From assembly GCA_015179125.1 (NCBI GenBank), contig WHVA01000271.1, positions 1 to 64,000 of the forward strand: a DNA stretch of 64,000 bases, read 5' to 3'. The stretch is from Gautieria morchelliformis. Lineage: Eukaryota; Basidiomycota; Agaricomycetes; Gomphales; Gomphaceae. The notes beneath the pieces are model-generated. The model did no database searches. It was not told the DNA's origin and saw only the letters and a list, made by a program, of their open reading frames with translations. The position numbers were made by a program, and so were the translations under genes. This document shows, piece after piece, positions 46,414 to 57,262 of the stretch (position 1 is the first letter of the stretch; each line of letters opens with the position of its first letter).

Positions 46414-49400
46414 GTTTTATTTATTTATTTATTTATTTATTTTCATTTTGTCTTTTGGGGTGTTGCCCTATAAGAATGCATACATAGTTCTGTCTTGTCC
46501 CTTGTAATCTAACCGCCCTTGTCCTCTCTATCTCTGCATGCGCTCAGTGGGTGATACCCTGAGCTGGTCCATGCTTTCGTGAAGCGGTGTGTGTGTGGTC
46601 CTTCCCTCGATGTCTCACTCCCGACTCGCTCTGGTATTGCTACGTCTCCGAATGTTGCTCTGAACCTCCCTGTAGCGTTGATGTACTGGAAGAGCGGTTT
46701 CATGGCTTTCGTGCTGGAATTGAAGGAGGGTGCGTATCGACTTAGCGTCTCTTTTGAGCTTCCGCTCCAAGTGTCACCTTTGCTCTTTGTACTCCGGGCC
46801 CTGGAGAAGGTAATGGTAAACTGTCTCGTCGCTACTGAGGCAAGCTCTGCAGGTGGGGCAGTCGATCTTCCCTGTCCTGTATAGATGTTTGTTGAGCGGG
46901 ACGTGACCTGTCCGCAATTGCACCAGCAACGAGCTGTGTCTGCGCGCCAGGCCCCTGCATAGTTTCCTGAAAGCCGGGGATGGTATTGACGGGTCTATTT
47001 TATGTGCGTTGTGAGCCCTCGGTGACTTTAGGTTCCCAAGCGTTTCCCAGTGCCTGCACTTCTTCTACACAAAGCCTGCGCTCAGCTCGCACCGCATCAT
47101 CGATGGTCGTCTATCTTCCTTCATCAATGCGTCTTCTAGCATTTATCGTGCATTTCGCTGCTCCGCTAGCACCTTCTCCCCTTTTCTGATCCCCTGTTCC
47201 ACTGCTCGAAACATCAACCGAGGCTCTGGCTCGTGCCTTCGAGTTTTCATGCTCGAGGTCCGCGATACGGGCGAGGAGACCATTTACGAAGCGATGGCTG
47301 GCGGCGGGATAGGGTTTGACCATAGTGGTAACATCTTCGGAACGGACAGTGTGCGGGGGATCGAGCTGCTTCATCGCAGCGGCTCTATGCATCTCCCTTT
47401 CTTCCATCCTATCTCGAACTCTATCTTTTTCAGTCTCATGCCTTCCTTATCGCTCGGGTTGTGCGCCCAAAAACAAGCAACCGGAAAGATCATCCCAATT
47501 CGCTGAAAGCCATTCCAGTACCTAAGCTGCGCCCGCACCCTCCGCAACCCAGTCCGCACCCTCCGCCGTGTGCTTCGAATCTCCCTGTTCGTTTTTCAAG
47601 TGGTCGTCCCTCCTGGTTCTCCGCTTACGGCTGACGCTAGGGGGTGAGTATTGGGTAGACAGGTGAGTCTCACTGCGGCTCTGTGTACTAGACTAGGAGT
47701 GGGAATGGGAGGAGGTTCGCGTGCGCGTCCAGTACGTCGTTTGCTGTTGTACTCATAGCCCCTGTTATTGACAGCGCTGCTTGCCTTTGGATCCGCCCCA
47801 GTTTGTTTATGTGGCCCTTGGTTCCCTTCGAGCGTTCCAATCCTGGCACGAGGAATACGTCAGCTGCTTACAACATCTTTGGTATTGCAACCGTGAGGTA
47901 GTATCTCCGCATGTACTTAGCTGACACTCCTTTGGTCGGCCTTGTCAGACGTCTATACTGCGCAATATAGTGTTCACCCTTCTTGAGCGCATGGTTCACT
48001 TGCTCTTTGTAGCGTAGTTCCTGGTCTATTATCATTCCCAGAAACTTGTGAGTGGTGGCTGGCTTTATTAGGTGTGCCCCGATCTTTATGGCTGGCCACG
48101 TGAGTGGTCTGGACCTCTTGGTTTTCGTGGTGTCCTTCTCCCGACGCCTCGTCATTCCCATGAGGCCGAATTTTTCGACCGCGAAGCTGCATTGATGCTT
48201 CTCCGCCCACTCGTTGGCCCCCCCGGGCCTCGTCATAATATTGGCTAGCTTCCCGAATGCCTCGTTGAAATCCGCTCCCTCGGCTATTAGAGTGGTGTCG
48301 TCGACGAAACCGACGCAGTCCTCGCCTCTTTCTCGCTGCACTACCTCGATCAAGTCAGCATTATAGAACTGATATGCTATAGCAGATACCGGGCAACCCT
48401 GGTCCATCCCTCGAACTACTGGCATGGCCTGCGTGCTGTAGTTGTCGAAACCAATAGTTGTGCGTCTCCCCTCTACCCTTCTTTTGATCCACTTCGTGTA
48501 CTCCTCAGGTACTCCCCTCTTGCGCATGTTATGTACTAGCTGGTTGAGGATGACACTCGGGAAGGCACCCTTTATATCTAGGTATAGCACTCCTAGGACC
48601 CTGCCCCGCCTCCATGCGTTTTTTGCCGCGGTTATGGTGTAGTGCAGGGCGTCGGTTGTTGTCCTTCCAGGCCGGCAGCCAAAATGATTGTCCGGCAGCA
48701 GAAAGTGCCTCTCCGTCATCTTGACCAAGTCCTCTGCTACGCAGGTCGATAATACCTTGCCTATTGTGTCTAAGAGCGCTATGGGTCTATACGCACCGGG
48801 GACTGTGTAGTCCGGTTTCCCCGGTTTCCTGAGGACTCTCGTAACTGAGTCTTTCCACTCTGCTGGATAGGTGTTCAGGCTAAAGGTAGCTCTGTATAGC
48901 GGTCCTAGATAAGACAATAGTGTATCAATGCATTGCTTTATAACTATATTGGGGATGCCGTTGGCCCCAGGTGCCTTGAAGGGATTCAGCCTGTCTACCG
49001 CTCAGCGTATCTGGTTGTCGGTGATGGGCTCGAACTCGAAGGCTGGCGGTGGGTACTCGAAGTCCTCTTGAACCTCGGCTGTGCTTGCCCTAGCTCTTGG
49101 GAAAAATGTGCTGAACAGCATTTTTGCCTTTTGCTCTTTTGTGGTGGCTACCCACTTTGTGCCGTCATCCCGCTTTGCTGTTAAGTTTGGCACCCTCGTG
49201 CGCCCCCCGTCTGTCGCATCTGCTGAAGCATACCTGTGTGCCGTCCATACTGTCTTCTCGTCTATCTCCTCTAGGAAGGCGTCCCAATGCTGCTTCTTGT
49301 TTTTCTCGATGGCGTCGGCATATTGATTCCTTGCGTTCTTGTAGTCCTCGTGCGCCCAGTCTGCTGGCTCTCCCCTTCTTACATATGCTCTCCTGCCTAG

Positions 49401-49437
49401 CCGGAGGTATGTGATATTCCTAGACTTGACATTATTG
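46414..49437 (-). mobile_element. LINE copy 5 (different subfamily), 5'-truncated, tail (TAAA)n
   Basis: Read leftward, this begins inside ORF2 (after the endonuclease), covers RT, then a divergent region and a terminal zinc finger. It ends in a 3' UTR with CCCCAAAAGACAAAATG and a TTTA microsatellite tail (46415-46443 on the plus strand) instead of poly-A. The RT sequence differs clearly from copies 1-4. No duplication was identified. Confidence 0.85.
46500..49420 (-). pseudogene. LINE copy 5 ORF2 fragment: RT and C-terminal zinc finger
   Basis: The coding signal starts near 49420 (RLGRRAYVRR). A TGA at 49003-49005 interrupts the block before RT (QIR, stop, AVDRLN). The RT core runs 48917-47868 with YLDIKGAF near 48580 and GFVDD near 48300, followed by the thumb. 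Recognisable sequence returns only near 46940-46510, where a terminal CX2C...H...C finger and the block MKPLFQYINATGRF match the ORF2 C-terminus of copies 1-4. The interval 47000-47650 should hold RNase H, but I cannot find its motifs. It has a minus-strand frame (47407-47111) I do not recognise. Confidence 0.8.
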
Positions 49438-49442
49438 AGAGG

Positions 49443-49610
49443 TTTTTTTATTTTAGTTTATTTTCCTCCAATGTTTTGTCTTTGGGGCCTTGCCTTGTGT
49501 AAAATGAGGCATACACACGTTCTATCAACGGTTGAGTTCTATCTATCCTTTTTATCCTCTGTCTCTGCATGAGCTCGTTAGGCTGGGTCTCAAGCTTCTT
49601 CCTTATACCA
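49443..49610 (-). mobile_element. Short LINE 3' end fragment
   Basis: On the minus strand this ends with GGCCCCAAAGACAAAAC and an A-rich tail (plus strand 49443-49462 T-rich). It is similar to the 3' UTR of LINE copy 5 but not identical. It is about 150 bp of a severely 5'-truncated copy. Confidence 0.65.
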
Positions 49611-49706
49611 GGTACAACAAAAAACAGGGCAACAAACGGATACATAAACAAGCCGTCAAGAGTCAGCGCCAAGTCACACTATCCATCACAGGGGCATGGG
49701 AAGTAT
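49611..49706 (+). pseudogene. LINE relic, left part, split by the plus-strand copia
   Basis: This reads HKQAVKSQRQVTLSITGAW, matching the NKLARIQRQVALDITGAL block of the LINE ORF2 thumb. The homology resumes directly at 54206 beyond the copia, so the copia inserted here. Confidence 0.8.
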
Positions 49707-49928
49707 TGTTAGTAATCGGGACGATGACACCGCCGAGGCAGAGCCGGCACGCATTTAGCCGGAGGTTCAAGATCGCTCTCGACCCCGGGTTGCTGGTGCA
49801 CCGGCATCGCATCAGCACAGCAGCTCGAAGGGATTGGTAATACAATGGACATCATATTTTGTATATAAGGCAGAACGATCTACTTGGGATTGTAGAATAA
49901 CAGATTATTATATCTCCTTCGTTCCACA
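49707..49928 (+). repeat. 5' LTR of the plus-strand copia
   Basis: 222 bp, TGTTAGTAATC...GTTCCACA. Compared with the 3' LTR it has CA or TG at three sites where the 3' LTR has CG. It contains TATATAAGG near 49860, a plausible TATA-type promoter. Confidence 0.95.
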
Positions 49929-49943
49929 GGTTATGGGCCCCGC
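49929..49943 (+). promoter_or_regulatory. Primer-binding site, same as in the minus-strand copia
   Basis: GGTTATGGGCCCCGC follows the LTR directly. It is complementary to the initiator tRNA-Met anticodon arm except for one position, which points to half-tRNA priming. Confidence 0.7.
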
Positions 49944-50007
49944 GCATAACTAAACTACTACAAATCTAACTACGCTCTATACTCCAATAACTCAATACCG
50001 ATCGACG

Positions 50008-53000
50008 ATGTCGAGTAGCAACAACACGTACAAGATCAACCCCTTGAACGGGGATAATTACGCGGCGTGGCGCCGGCGGCTCGAGTGGATACTCGATGAC
50101 TTAGATCTGTGGGACATGGCTATCGGCAGGGAGACGGAACTGAGACCAGCAGATGCCGACAACGTCACTGCGACCGAGCAGCAGGAGATCGACGATTGGA
50201 GAAGGAAGGACAAGAAAGCTAGAAAAGAGATTTGCCTCAGAGTTGCCGATGAACAACTAGTTTACATCAATCAGACGATGTCTGCATTTGCTGTATGGAC
50301 TAGTCTACAAGCAATATTCGAATCTAAGGGAGCAGTGGGAATTGTAAATCTCTGAAGAGATTTCTTCCGGATGCTTGCCGAGGACGGCGCGAACATGGAG
50401 GAGCACGTACGCAAGCTCCGCGGCATTCAACAGGAACTGAATGCGCGGGGGCATTACATCAGTGACACCGAGTTCTCGAACACGTTGCTGACGTCATTAC
50501 CAGATTCTTGGTCGGCGTTTATTACGGCAGTAAATGCCAGTGGAGCCGGGACAACAGCTGATATATTAATAGCTTGGGTCCTCGATGAGGATCGAGCACG
50601 AAAAGCTGGATCGGCACGGCAGACGGCGCTTAAGGCGCAACAACGTCACAGGACCAGGAAAGATGACTTAGGAGCAACAAAGGGAAAGTGCCGAAATTGC
50701 GGCAAGAAGGGTCATTACGTGAAGGACTGTTGGGCGAAAGGTGGCAGCAAGGAGGGCCAAGCACCGAAATGGTTCAAATCAGGGAACAAAGAAACAGTCA
50801 AACAAGCAGAAGAAAAGGACTTCGCATTTGTATCTAAGGAGGTAGCATACAGTGCTATATCTGCATCCGACTGGCTAGCCGATTCAGCGGCAACAACACA
50901 CATAGCTAGAAGCCGAAACGATTTCGCTAGCTATGCCGAGGAACCATCTGAAATCGAAGGAATTTCACCCGGTGCGGTACTACATACACAAGGCCGAGGC
51001 ACGATCTACATGGAATTCAAGATCGGTGCCAAGACGAACACGATCGAACTACGTGACATCAAACACGCACCAGATGCGCCGAACAACCTTATCAGCGTAG
51101 GGCGTTTAACTGATAAGGGTAACACGGCCACATTTTCAGGCACAGGCGTTGAATTCAAATCACGCGCCGGAGTTACCTTCGCACAGGGACAGAAGCGCGG
51201 ACGGCTATTCTGTATGAAGGCACGGGTCACTCGATCAGTCGAGGCACGGGACTTTGCCGCAGCGGCAAAAGGACGGTCATGGGACAAATGGCACAGGATA
51301 CTAGGGCACGTCAATATAAACTCCATAAAATTGTTGAAGTCTAACGATCTAGTCACCGGACCTGAGATCGACGAGTCAAATGAGCCGAGCCAGTGCAAGG
51401 CATGCATACAAGGCAAGCGGCATGTGGAGCCGTTCCCCAAAAGAGCCGAGGACACTGTAGAACAGGTCGGTGACCTAACAGTATCCGATGTATGGGGACC
51501 TGCCCAGACCGAGGGACCATCGCGTGAGAAATACTTTTATTCTTTCACGGACATCAAATCGAGGTACACCGTAATCTATTTTGGGAGCACCAAAGATGAA
51601 GCGCTCAAACACTTCGAGACGTACAAGGCATTCCTCGAGACCCAAACAGGTCAGAAACTGAAGAGGTTTCGCTCGGATAATGGAGGGGAATATGTCAATA
51701 AAAATTTCAAGGAATTTTGTGCAAAATATGGCATTATCATGGAGACCACAGCTCCATACTCCCCAGCCCAAAATGGAATCGCCGAACGACTCAACCGGAC
51801 CTTACTCGAGCACGCACGTGCAATGATATTTGCCAAGAACCTGCCAAAAATACTCTGGCCCGAGGCCGTGGCTTACGCGTGCTATATCAAAAATCGATCA
51901 CCCACGCGAGCGCTTGGAGATGACGCAACACCGTTCCAGGCACTATTCGGCAAGAAGCCGAACATAGCACGTCTAGAGGAATTCGGGACAAATTGTTGGG
52001 TTATGGTGCCGGATCAACGACGAGCCAAACTTGATCCAAAGGCAGAAGAGCATATATTCGTCGGAGTAGCTGAACATGCAAAGGCCTGGAGGTACTACAA
52101 TAAAGCCTCAAAGCACGTTCAAGTATCTAGGAACATTACATTTGACGAAAATGACAACCGACTCTACCCCATCCCAGATAACGACGATGACGACACGGCA
52201 CCGCTCGAGGGGGAGCACTCACCGCGCGAGCATGTGCCGGACCCGATCACATCTACCCCACAGACGTCATCACCCCAGACAACACCCGTTCCTGATCCAC
52301 CTGAACAAGCGCCAGCTCCAGAGATCCGACGGAGCGCGCGTATCACTCAAAGACCGGATTACCGGAAACTGAATAATTCAGGACGCACCGAGCAGGTTTA
52401 CATAACGAAAGAAATCGTCACTGAACCTGAGAATTACAGAGCAGCGGTATCACGTGATGATGCGCCGATCTGGGAGAAAGCAATGGAAATTGAGATGGAT
52501 CAACACAAGACATTAGGAACATGGGAATTAACAGAACTACCACCCGGACGAGTAGCTATCGGTTGCCGATGGGTATACGCTGTCAAAACACAACCGGACA
52601 GACAATTCGATAAGGCTAAAGCAAGGGTTGTGGCTCAAGGATTCACACAGAGGCCAGGGATGGATTACTACGAGATAACCTCACCCGTGGTCAAATTCGA
52701 TTCACTACGTGTTCTATTAGCGATCGCAAACACACTCGATTGGGAAATCGAAATGATGGATGTCAAAGGCGCCTACCTCAATTCAACCATAGATGAGGAG
52801 ATCTACATGCGCCAGCCCGACGGTTTTGATGATGGATCTGGACGCGTTCTAAGAATATACAGAGCGCTCTACGGACTCAAGCAATCGGGACGAGCTTGGC
52901 ATCAGCGCTTACGCAAATTACTACTCGATCTCAGCTTCCATCAAAGTACAGCCGATGAATGCGTCTACATCAGACAAGATAAGGACTCAATCGAAGTCAT

Positions 53001-54030
53001 ATCAGTATATGTGGACGACTTTGGACTATTTGCTGACTCCAAAGGAGGGATGATTAAGCTCAAGGGGGAGCTTCATGGGAAATTCCCTTTAACAGATTTA
53101 GGAGAAATGAAGAAAATCTTGGGAATCAGAGTTGAGAGGAATAGGGATGAGGGAACACTGATCATGTCTCAAGGACATTACATCGACATCATACTCAATC
53201 GATTCAACATGACAACAGCACATTCCGTATCTACACCTCTGCATAAAATGATCAAACTCACGACACCCATGGACTCAACAGGTCCAACTGCCGAAGTACC
53301 CTATGCCAAAGCGATCGGATCACTAATGTATGCAGCACTCAGCACGCGACCTGATTTGGCTTTTACCGTACAACACTTGAGCCAATTCACTACTACTTAT
53401 GGAACCGAGCACTGGACGGCGATCAAGCACGCGCTCAGGTACCTCAAGGGGTCACGTGACGATGGCATAATCTTCCGACGAGACACTGGTCTCGACCTCG
53501 AAATATTTGTTGACTCGGATTATGCTAATAGAAACGACGCACTGTCTATTAGCGGCTATGTAGCTATACTAGGAGGGGGAGCTATCGCATGGAGCTCGAA
53601 GAAGCAGCGAACGATCGCGCTATCTACCACGGAGGCCGAATACATGGCACTTACCGAGGGCGCCAAGCAATTAATCTGGCTGAGGCGTTTCATCGAGGAA
53701 CTAGGAATCGATCAAACCCAGCCCACGTCACTTCGATCCGACAATCTAGGCGCCATCACACTATCACATGATGCAACGTATCATGCGCGTACCAAACACA
53801 TCAATGTCGCATATCATTTCATCCGTGAGAAAGTGGCCTCTCACGAGGCATCACTTACGTACGTACCGACGAAGGAGAACATAGCGGACATATTTACAAA
53901 GGGATTGGCTTTACACCAACACAGGTATCTATTAGGGAAATTAGGATTTTACCGAAGGGACTTCTCGCTGAGGGGGAGTGTTAGTAATCGGGACGATGAC
54001 ACCGCCGAGGCAGAGCCGGCACGCATTTAG
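50008..54030 (+). pseudogene. Copia Gag-Pol polyprotein with one nonsense codon
   Basis: It starts at ATG 50008. The frame of 1341 codons is open except for TGA at 50353-50355 (codon 116, CTC TGA AGA), best explained as CGA to TGA. In order: Gag (to about residue 220), zinc knuckle CRNCGKKGHYVKDC (near 50689-50730), protease WLADSAATTH (DSA where DSG is usual), GAG-pre-integrase HHCC (HRILGHVN, CKACIQGK), and integrase core (TVSDVWGP, and a Glu in NGIAERLNRT). RT follows (ARVVAQGFTQ, DVKGAYLN, SVYVDDFGLF near 53000), then RNase H (SSKKQRTIALSTTEAEY, SDNLGA, ADIFTKGL). The stop TAG lies inside the 3' LTR. Readthrough or the internal ATG at 50371 could still yield Pol. Confidence 0.95.
53970..53978 (+). 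promoter_or_regulatory. Polypurine tract of the plus-strand copia
   Basis: GAGGGGGAG immediately precedes the 3' LTR. It lies within the coding frame of RNase H. Confidence 0.88.
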
Positions 54031-54200
54031 CCGGAGGTTCGAGATCGCTCTCGACCCCGGGTTGCTGGTGCACCGGCATCGCATCGGCACAGCAGCTCGA
54101 AGGGATTGGTAATACAATGGACATCATATTTTGTATATAAGGCAGAACGATCTACTTGGGATCGTAGAATAACAGATTATTATATCTCCTTCGTTCCACA
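53979..54200 (+). repeat. 3' LTR of the plus-strand copia
   Basis: 222 bp, same ends as the 5' LTR. The Gag-Pol stop codon is at 54028-54030, so about 50 bp of the LTR are coding. Confidence 0.95.
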
Positions 54201-54205
54201 AGTAT

Positions 54206-54560
54206 GGCGACATGCCGGACGCACACGCGAACCTACTCCCGTTCCCACTCCTAGTGGCCAAGGTAATCCACGTAGCAGATCTCCGGCCAAAATTCCTACC
54301 AGACAGCCACCCTCTCGTGGCAAAGATGCAGAAAGCGGCCACCTGGCCAGCCGATATGTCACGAAACATCGGTCATCTCTCCAAGAGATCACGCACATGT
54401 TCAGCTGCAGGCCCAATGAGATGGAAAAGATCAAGAGGGGGTGTTCAGACCCAAATGGCTTCAAAATACGAATCCCTCCAGACAAGGAACAAGCCGTCGG
54501 GGAGATGGACACCGAAGTGGCAGCTGTGCAGGTATACAGGGACGGAACACCCCCCTTCGT
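54206..54560 (+). pseudogene. LINE relic, right part
   Basis: This continues the relic at 49611-49706: DAHANLLPFPLLVAKV, then a segment like RYVTKHRSSLQEITHMF, and ends at the first RNase H motif (QVYRDG near 54535). It has several indels, so it is older than the copia that split it. The rest of ORF2 is missing. Confidence 0.8.
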
Positions 54561-54950
54561 TTGCCTTCATCTTCTTCTCCAGGCTTCACATCAGCATGGT
54601 TCTGCAGACCTCGCCAGCATTCGTGACTTGATAATTTGGCATGCGCTCACATCAGAAGAATGGTCGAAGAGGTTCATTTGAAACATCGTCTCCTGAGCCC
54701 TGCGGAAGGGATCTCATTTGAGCCGGTATACACCTCATTTACTCTGGCCGGCCTCCCTCTCGGTGATTGTAGGAGACAACAACTTGGACCATGGTCGCTC
54801 AGTCAGGAGTTGTAGTGAGGGCGAGTGCGTCCCATTGGAAAACATATAACAATGTATTCGGGCTCGTACGCGCATTGCGAGACATAGTTCAAGGTATGAG
54901 TTGTGTTTATGAGGCTGGTTGTTACTAATTGTGGCGATAGAGCTGAAAAT
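54561..54950. other. No recognised gene
   Basis: Between the LINE relic and the kinase fragment. I see no recognisable feature. Confidence 0.4.
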
Positions 54951-55544
54951 ACTGTTTCTTGAGGTGAAGATGATGGATCGGGATATCGCCTCTTGGAATG
55001 TCTACATTCACAGAAGAAAAGGAGGACAATCCCAAGGGTTTCTTCTTTCGGACTTCTCACACGCATAACATTGCTCCACGGTCAGACACATCGCCGTTTG
55101 GACCACTGTTCATATTATGATTGGGTGGCTTCGCTTGATGATATTTTGGGTTAGAGTTCTTATGTTTTCATGCCGCGCAATGCTCTCAATAATCGTTTAA
55201 CAGCCCATTGCAACGATCTGGAGTCCCTTTATTATCTGCTGATTATCCTTATTGGCAGCCATACAGGTCTGAACGTCGATGTGTCGCCATTGGCAAATTC
55301 CAACTTACCATATGACATCCAAAATTCAAGTTGGATGCTCAATGATCGTGCGTTGGCGGGACACAACATGTTGTTGTATTTCAACAAAAGCGACTTACAT
55401 TTTGCAGGATGTATTCAAACCTCTGGAACCGCTGGCAGGTAAACTAGTTTTCTCCACGATCAGCGCATCTTTGAGAAGGCAGAAGCAGGGGAGACCTATC
55501 CCTTCACGCAGGCTGAGGATTTTCTTGCTTTGAGGAGACTATAG
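54951..55544 (+). pseudogene. FunK1-type fungal protein kinase fragment
   Basis: Pieces of a kinase C-lobe in order. DRDIASWNVYI (near 54978) matches the catalytic loop HRDIS..N. LLSDFSHA (near 55045) stands in the DFD/DFG position and is followed by TAA. After a degenerate gap come SYVFMPRNAL (near 55163) and then NDLESLYYLLIILI (near 55215), the hallmark DLESL(F/Y)Y block of FunK1 kinases. The end is readable to TAG at 55542 (FTQAEDFLALRRL). The glycine-rich N-lobe and the catalytic Lys region are not found. Frame changes, the stop and the missing N-lobe indicate a pseudogene. Some gaps could be introns. Confidence 0.7.
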
Positions 55545-56427
55545 AATAAGGGTAATATACACCAGGCGGTGGAACACAACTCCCATAACAATTGTACATG
55601 TGGACTTGGACAGGGGAATCAGGAAACCACGGAAAAGAGCACCAGGGAATACTGGTGAGATATTAACAAGAAGGAGGGAACAGCTTAGAATTGCATGCCA
55701 TGACTGAGGCCGTTAACTAGTTATTTAATATTGGGCACAATTGATGTAGCATACTAGCTGCTGACTTATGACGCTCACTTTGTATATAATGACACAAATA
55801 AACCGCGACACGCGACGCTTTCGAACTTTTTCAGAAAAAACTCTTCAGGAAGGGTTATAACGACACAGGCAAGCGAGTGATGCTGTAGAAAGACACTCAT
55901 CACAGCTGCCAGTGCCCTTTACCAATGCCAGGTGTGCCACCGTCGCGCGTATATGGTCAACCGGTCAACCTTGACCGTTGCAGCTCATGCGTACTTAGGC
56001 ACTTACGCATACGCACTTTTAGGGCAGAACAAGAGTGCCAATTGGCTTAAGCAGGCACCCAATATGTATTACTGATTCAGCCTCTTTGTGAGTTTTTACT
56101 AGTTATGAGGCATACTGCTTTCAAGTAACGCCTTTCCCTTCTAGTCTTTGGTCATCGCATTTCACCCGTCATTGGAAAACCTACTGAACGGTGGGTCCAC
56201 CTTGAAGCGTTGTCACTAGTTATCGTCACGTCGGTAGGGCATCATTTCTGCCTCGTGGCCAACCGTCAACACCGCCGTTCGTTGGAACTAATGTTGGCAA
56301 TATCTACCTAACCCTCCATAAACTCACATCTTCCACAAGACCGTCGCGTCTGCTAACAGTTTAGCAACTGCCTCCCAGTTTATGTCGCGGTACAGGATAC
56401 TCCTTTCTTTGACTTTGAACATCTGAT
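55545..56427. other. No recognised gene
   Basis: AT-moderate sequence with no open frame of note. It is the target of the solo LTR at 56433. Confidence 0.45.
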
Positions 56428-56432
56428 CGTGT

Positions 56433-56930
56433 TGTTGGGTGCATTTATGCTCCTGCACCAAAATCAAGCATAATATATCCAATTTGTTGTGTGGCCTTCC
56501 AATTTCTTCTCACATTGTTCTTGTATTATGCATCCATTTCTCTGGTTATTTTCGAAATTTTCCACTCATTCCTTATCTCTCTATTTCATCTTGTTATTCC
56601 TACTTTCACAAGCGGCTGCACCCAGCGGAGTCTGAAATGACTTCGACGCGCGAGCTCTTGGGCGCTAAAGGGCCGGGTAGTAGTACATGCGCAGTGGAAC
56701 ACATTTCCCCCTCTCTCAGTGACCACTAAATTCACTGAGAGAGGCAAGTAAATTAGTCTAGTAGTCTTTGCATTTATTGACCTAGAAATCCTCTGTAGTG
56801 AATTGATTTCTAGGTAGTGTATAATATATTTATAGTGACCACTAAATTCACTGAGAGAGTGAATTGATTTCTAGTCTATTCTTTTGAATAACAAGTCCAT
56901 ACCTACTGCCTATAATTCCTGTCCTCTACA
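56433..56930 (+). mobile_element. Solo LTR (family TGTTGGGTGC), TSD CGTGT
   Basis: 498 bp flanked by CGTGT at 56428-56432 and 56931-56935. It has two copies of a CTCAGTGA...TCACTGAG hairpin or half-hairpin near 56735 and 56840. It is closely similar to the reverse complement of 41651-42156. Confidence 0.96.
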
Positions 56931-56959
56931 CGTGTGTTGATAGCTTCCCGTCTAGGCTG

Positions 56960-57262
56960 ATTCTTTGCCAAAGCGACTCTACATCATGCCACACCAAATA
57001 GGATCCATGCTACCGCACTTAATACCTCTCCCATCTCCAACGCTACATAATGACCCATCGGATCCTTTCGACAGTCTTTTCTCAGCTCCAGGTTCCCAGT
57101 CAATCTTTGTCCCTGAACAGCCTTCGGAACGTGTAACGCGGCGAAGTGATCACCCTCCGACGCCGTCCTCCGCCATCTCAGACTTTGGAGCCTTCGTCTC
57201 CGTTCTGGCTTCTATGGATCCTCTTCAGCAGCCTCTAGTGTGGTTAGATACACAGACAAAAA
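56960..57262 (+). CDS. Unrecognised host-like ORF, cut by LINE copy 6
   Basis: An open frame from 56960 (first ATG 56986) reading into the LINE 5' UTR. Its composition is rich in Pro, Ser, Asp and Phe, with short motifs such as DPFDSLF, SDFGAFVSV and MDPLQQP that look like linear trafficking or adaptor-binding motifs in a disordered protein. I do not recognise the family. It ends where LINE copy 6 begins, so at most it is an exon fragment of a disrupted gene. The solo LTR just upstream limits any promoter. Confidence 0.4.

Larger units (their letters stand above)
49707..54200 (+). mobile_element. Ty1/copia element, nearly intact, TSD AGTAT
   Basis: 4494 bp with 222-bp LTRs at 49707-49928 and 53979-54200 and a perfect duplication AGTAT (49702-49706 and 54201-54205). 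The LTRs differ at only three places. One long polyprotein frame has a single stop. It belongs to a different copia lineage from the one at 40678-45961, but both share the primer-binding site sequence. Confidence 0.97.

Noticed and set aside
46415..46443. TTTA microsatellite as an independent repeat
   Set aside because: It is the 3' tail of LINE copy 5 on the minus strand.
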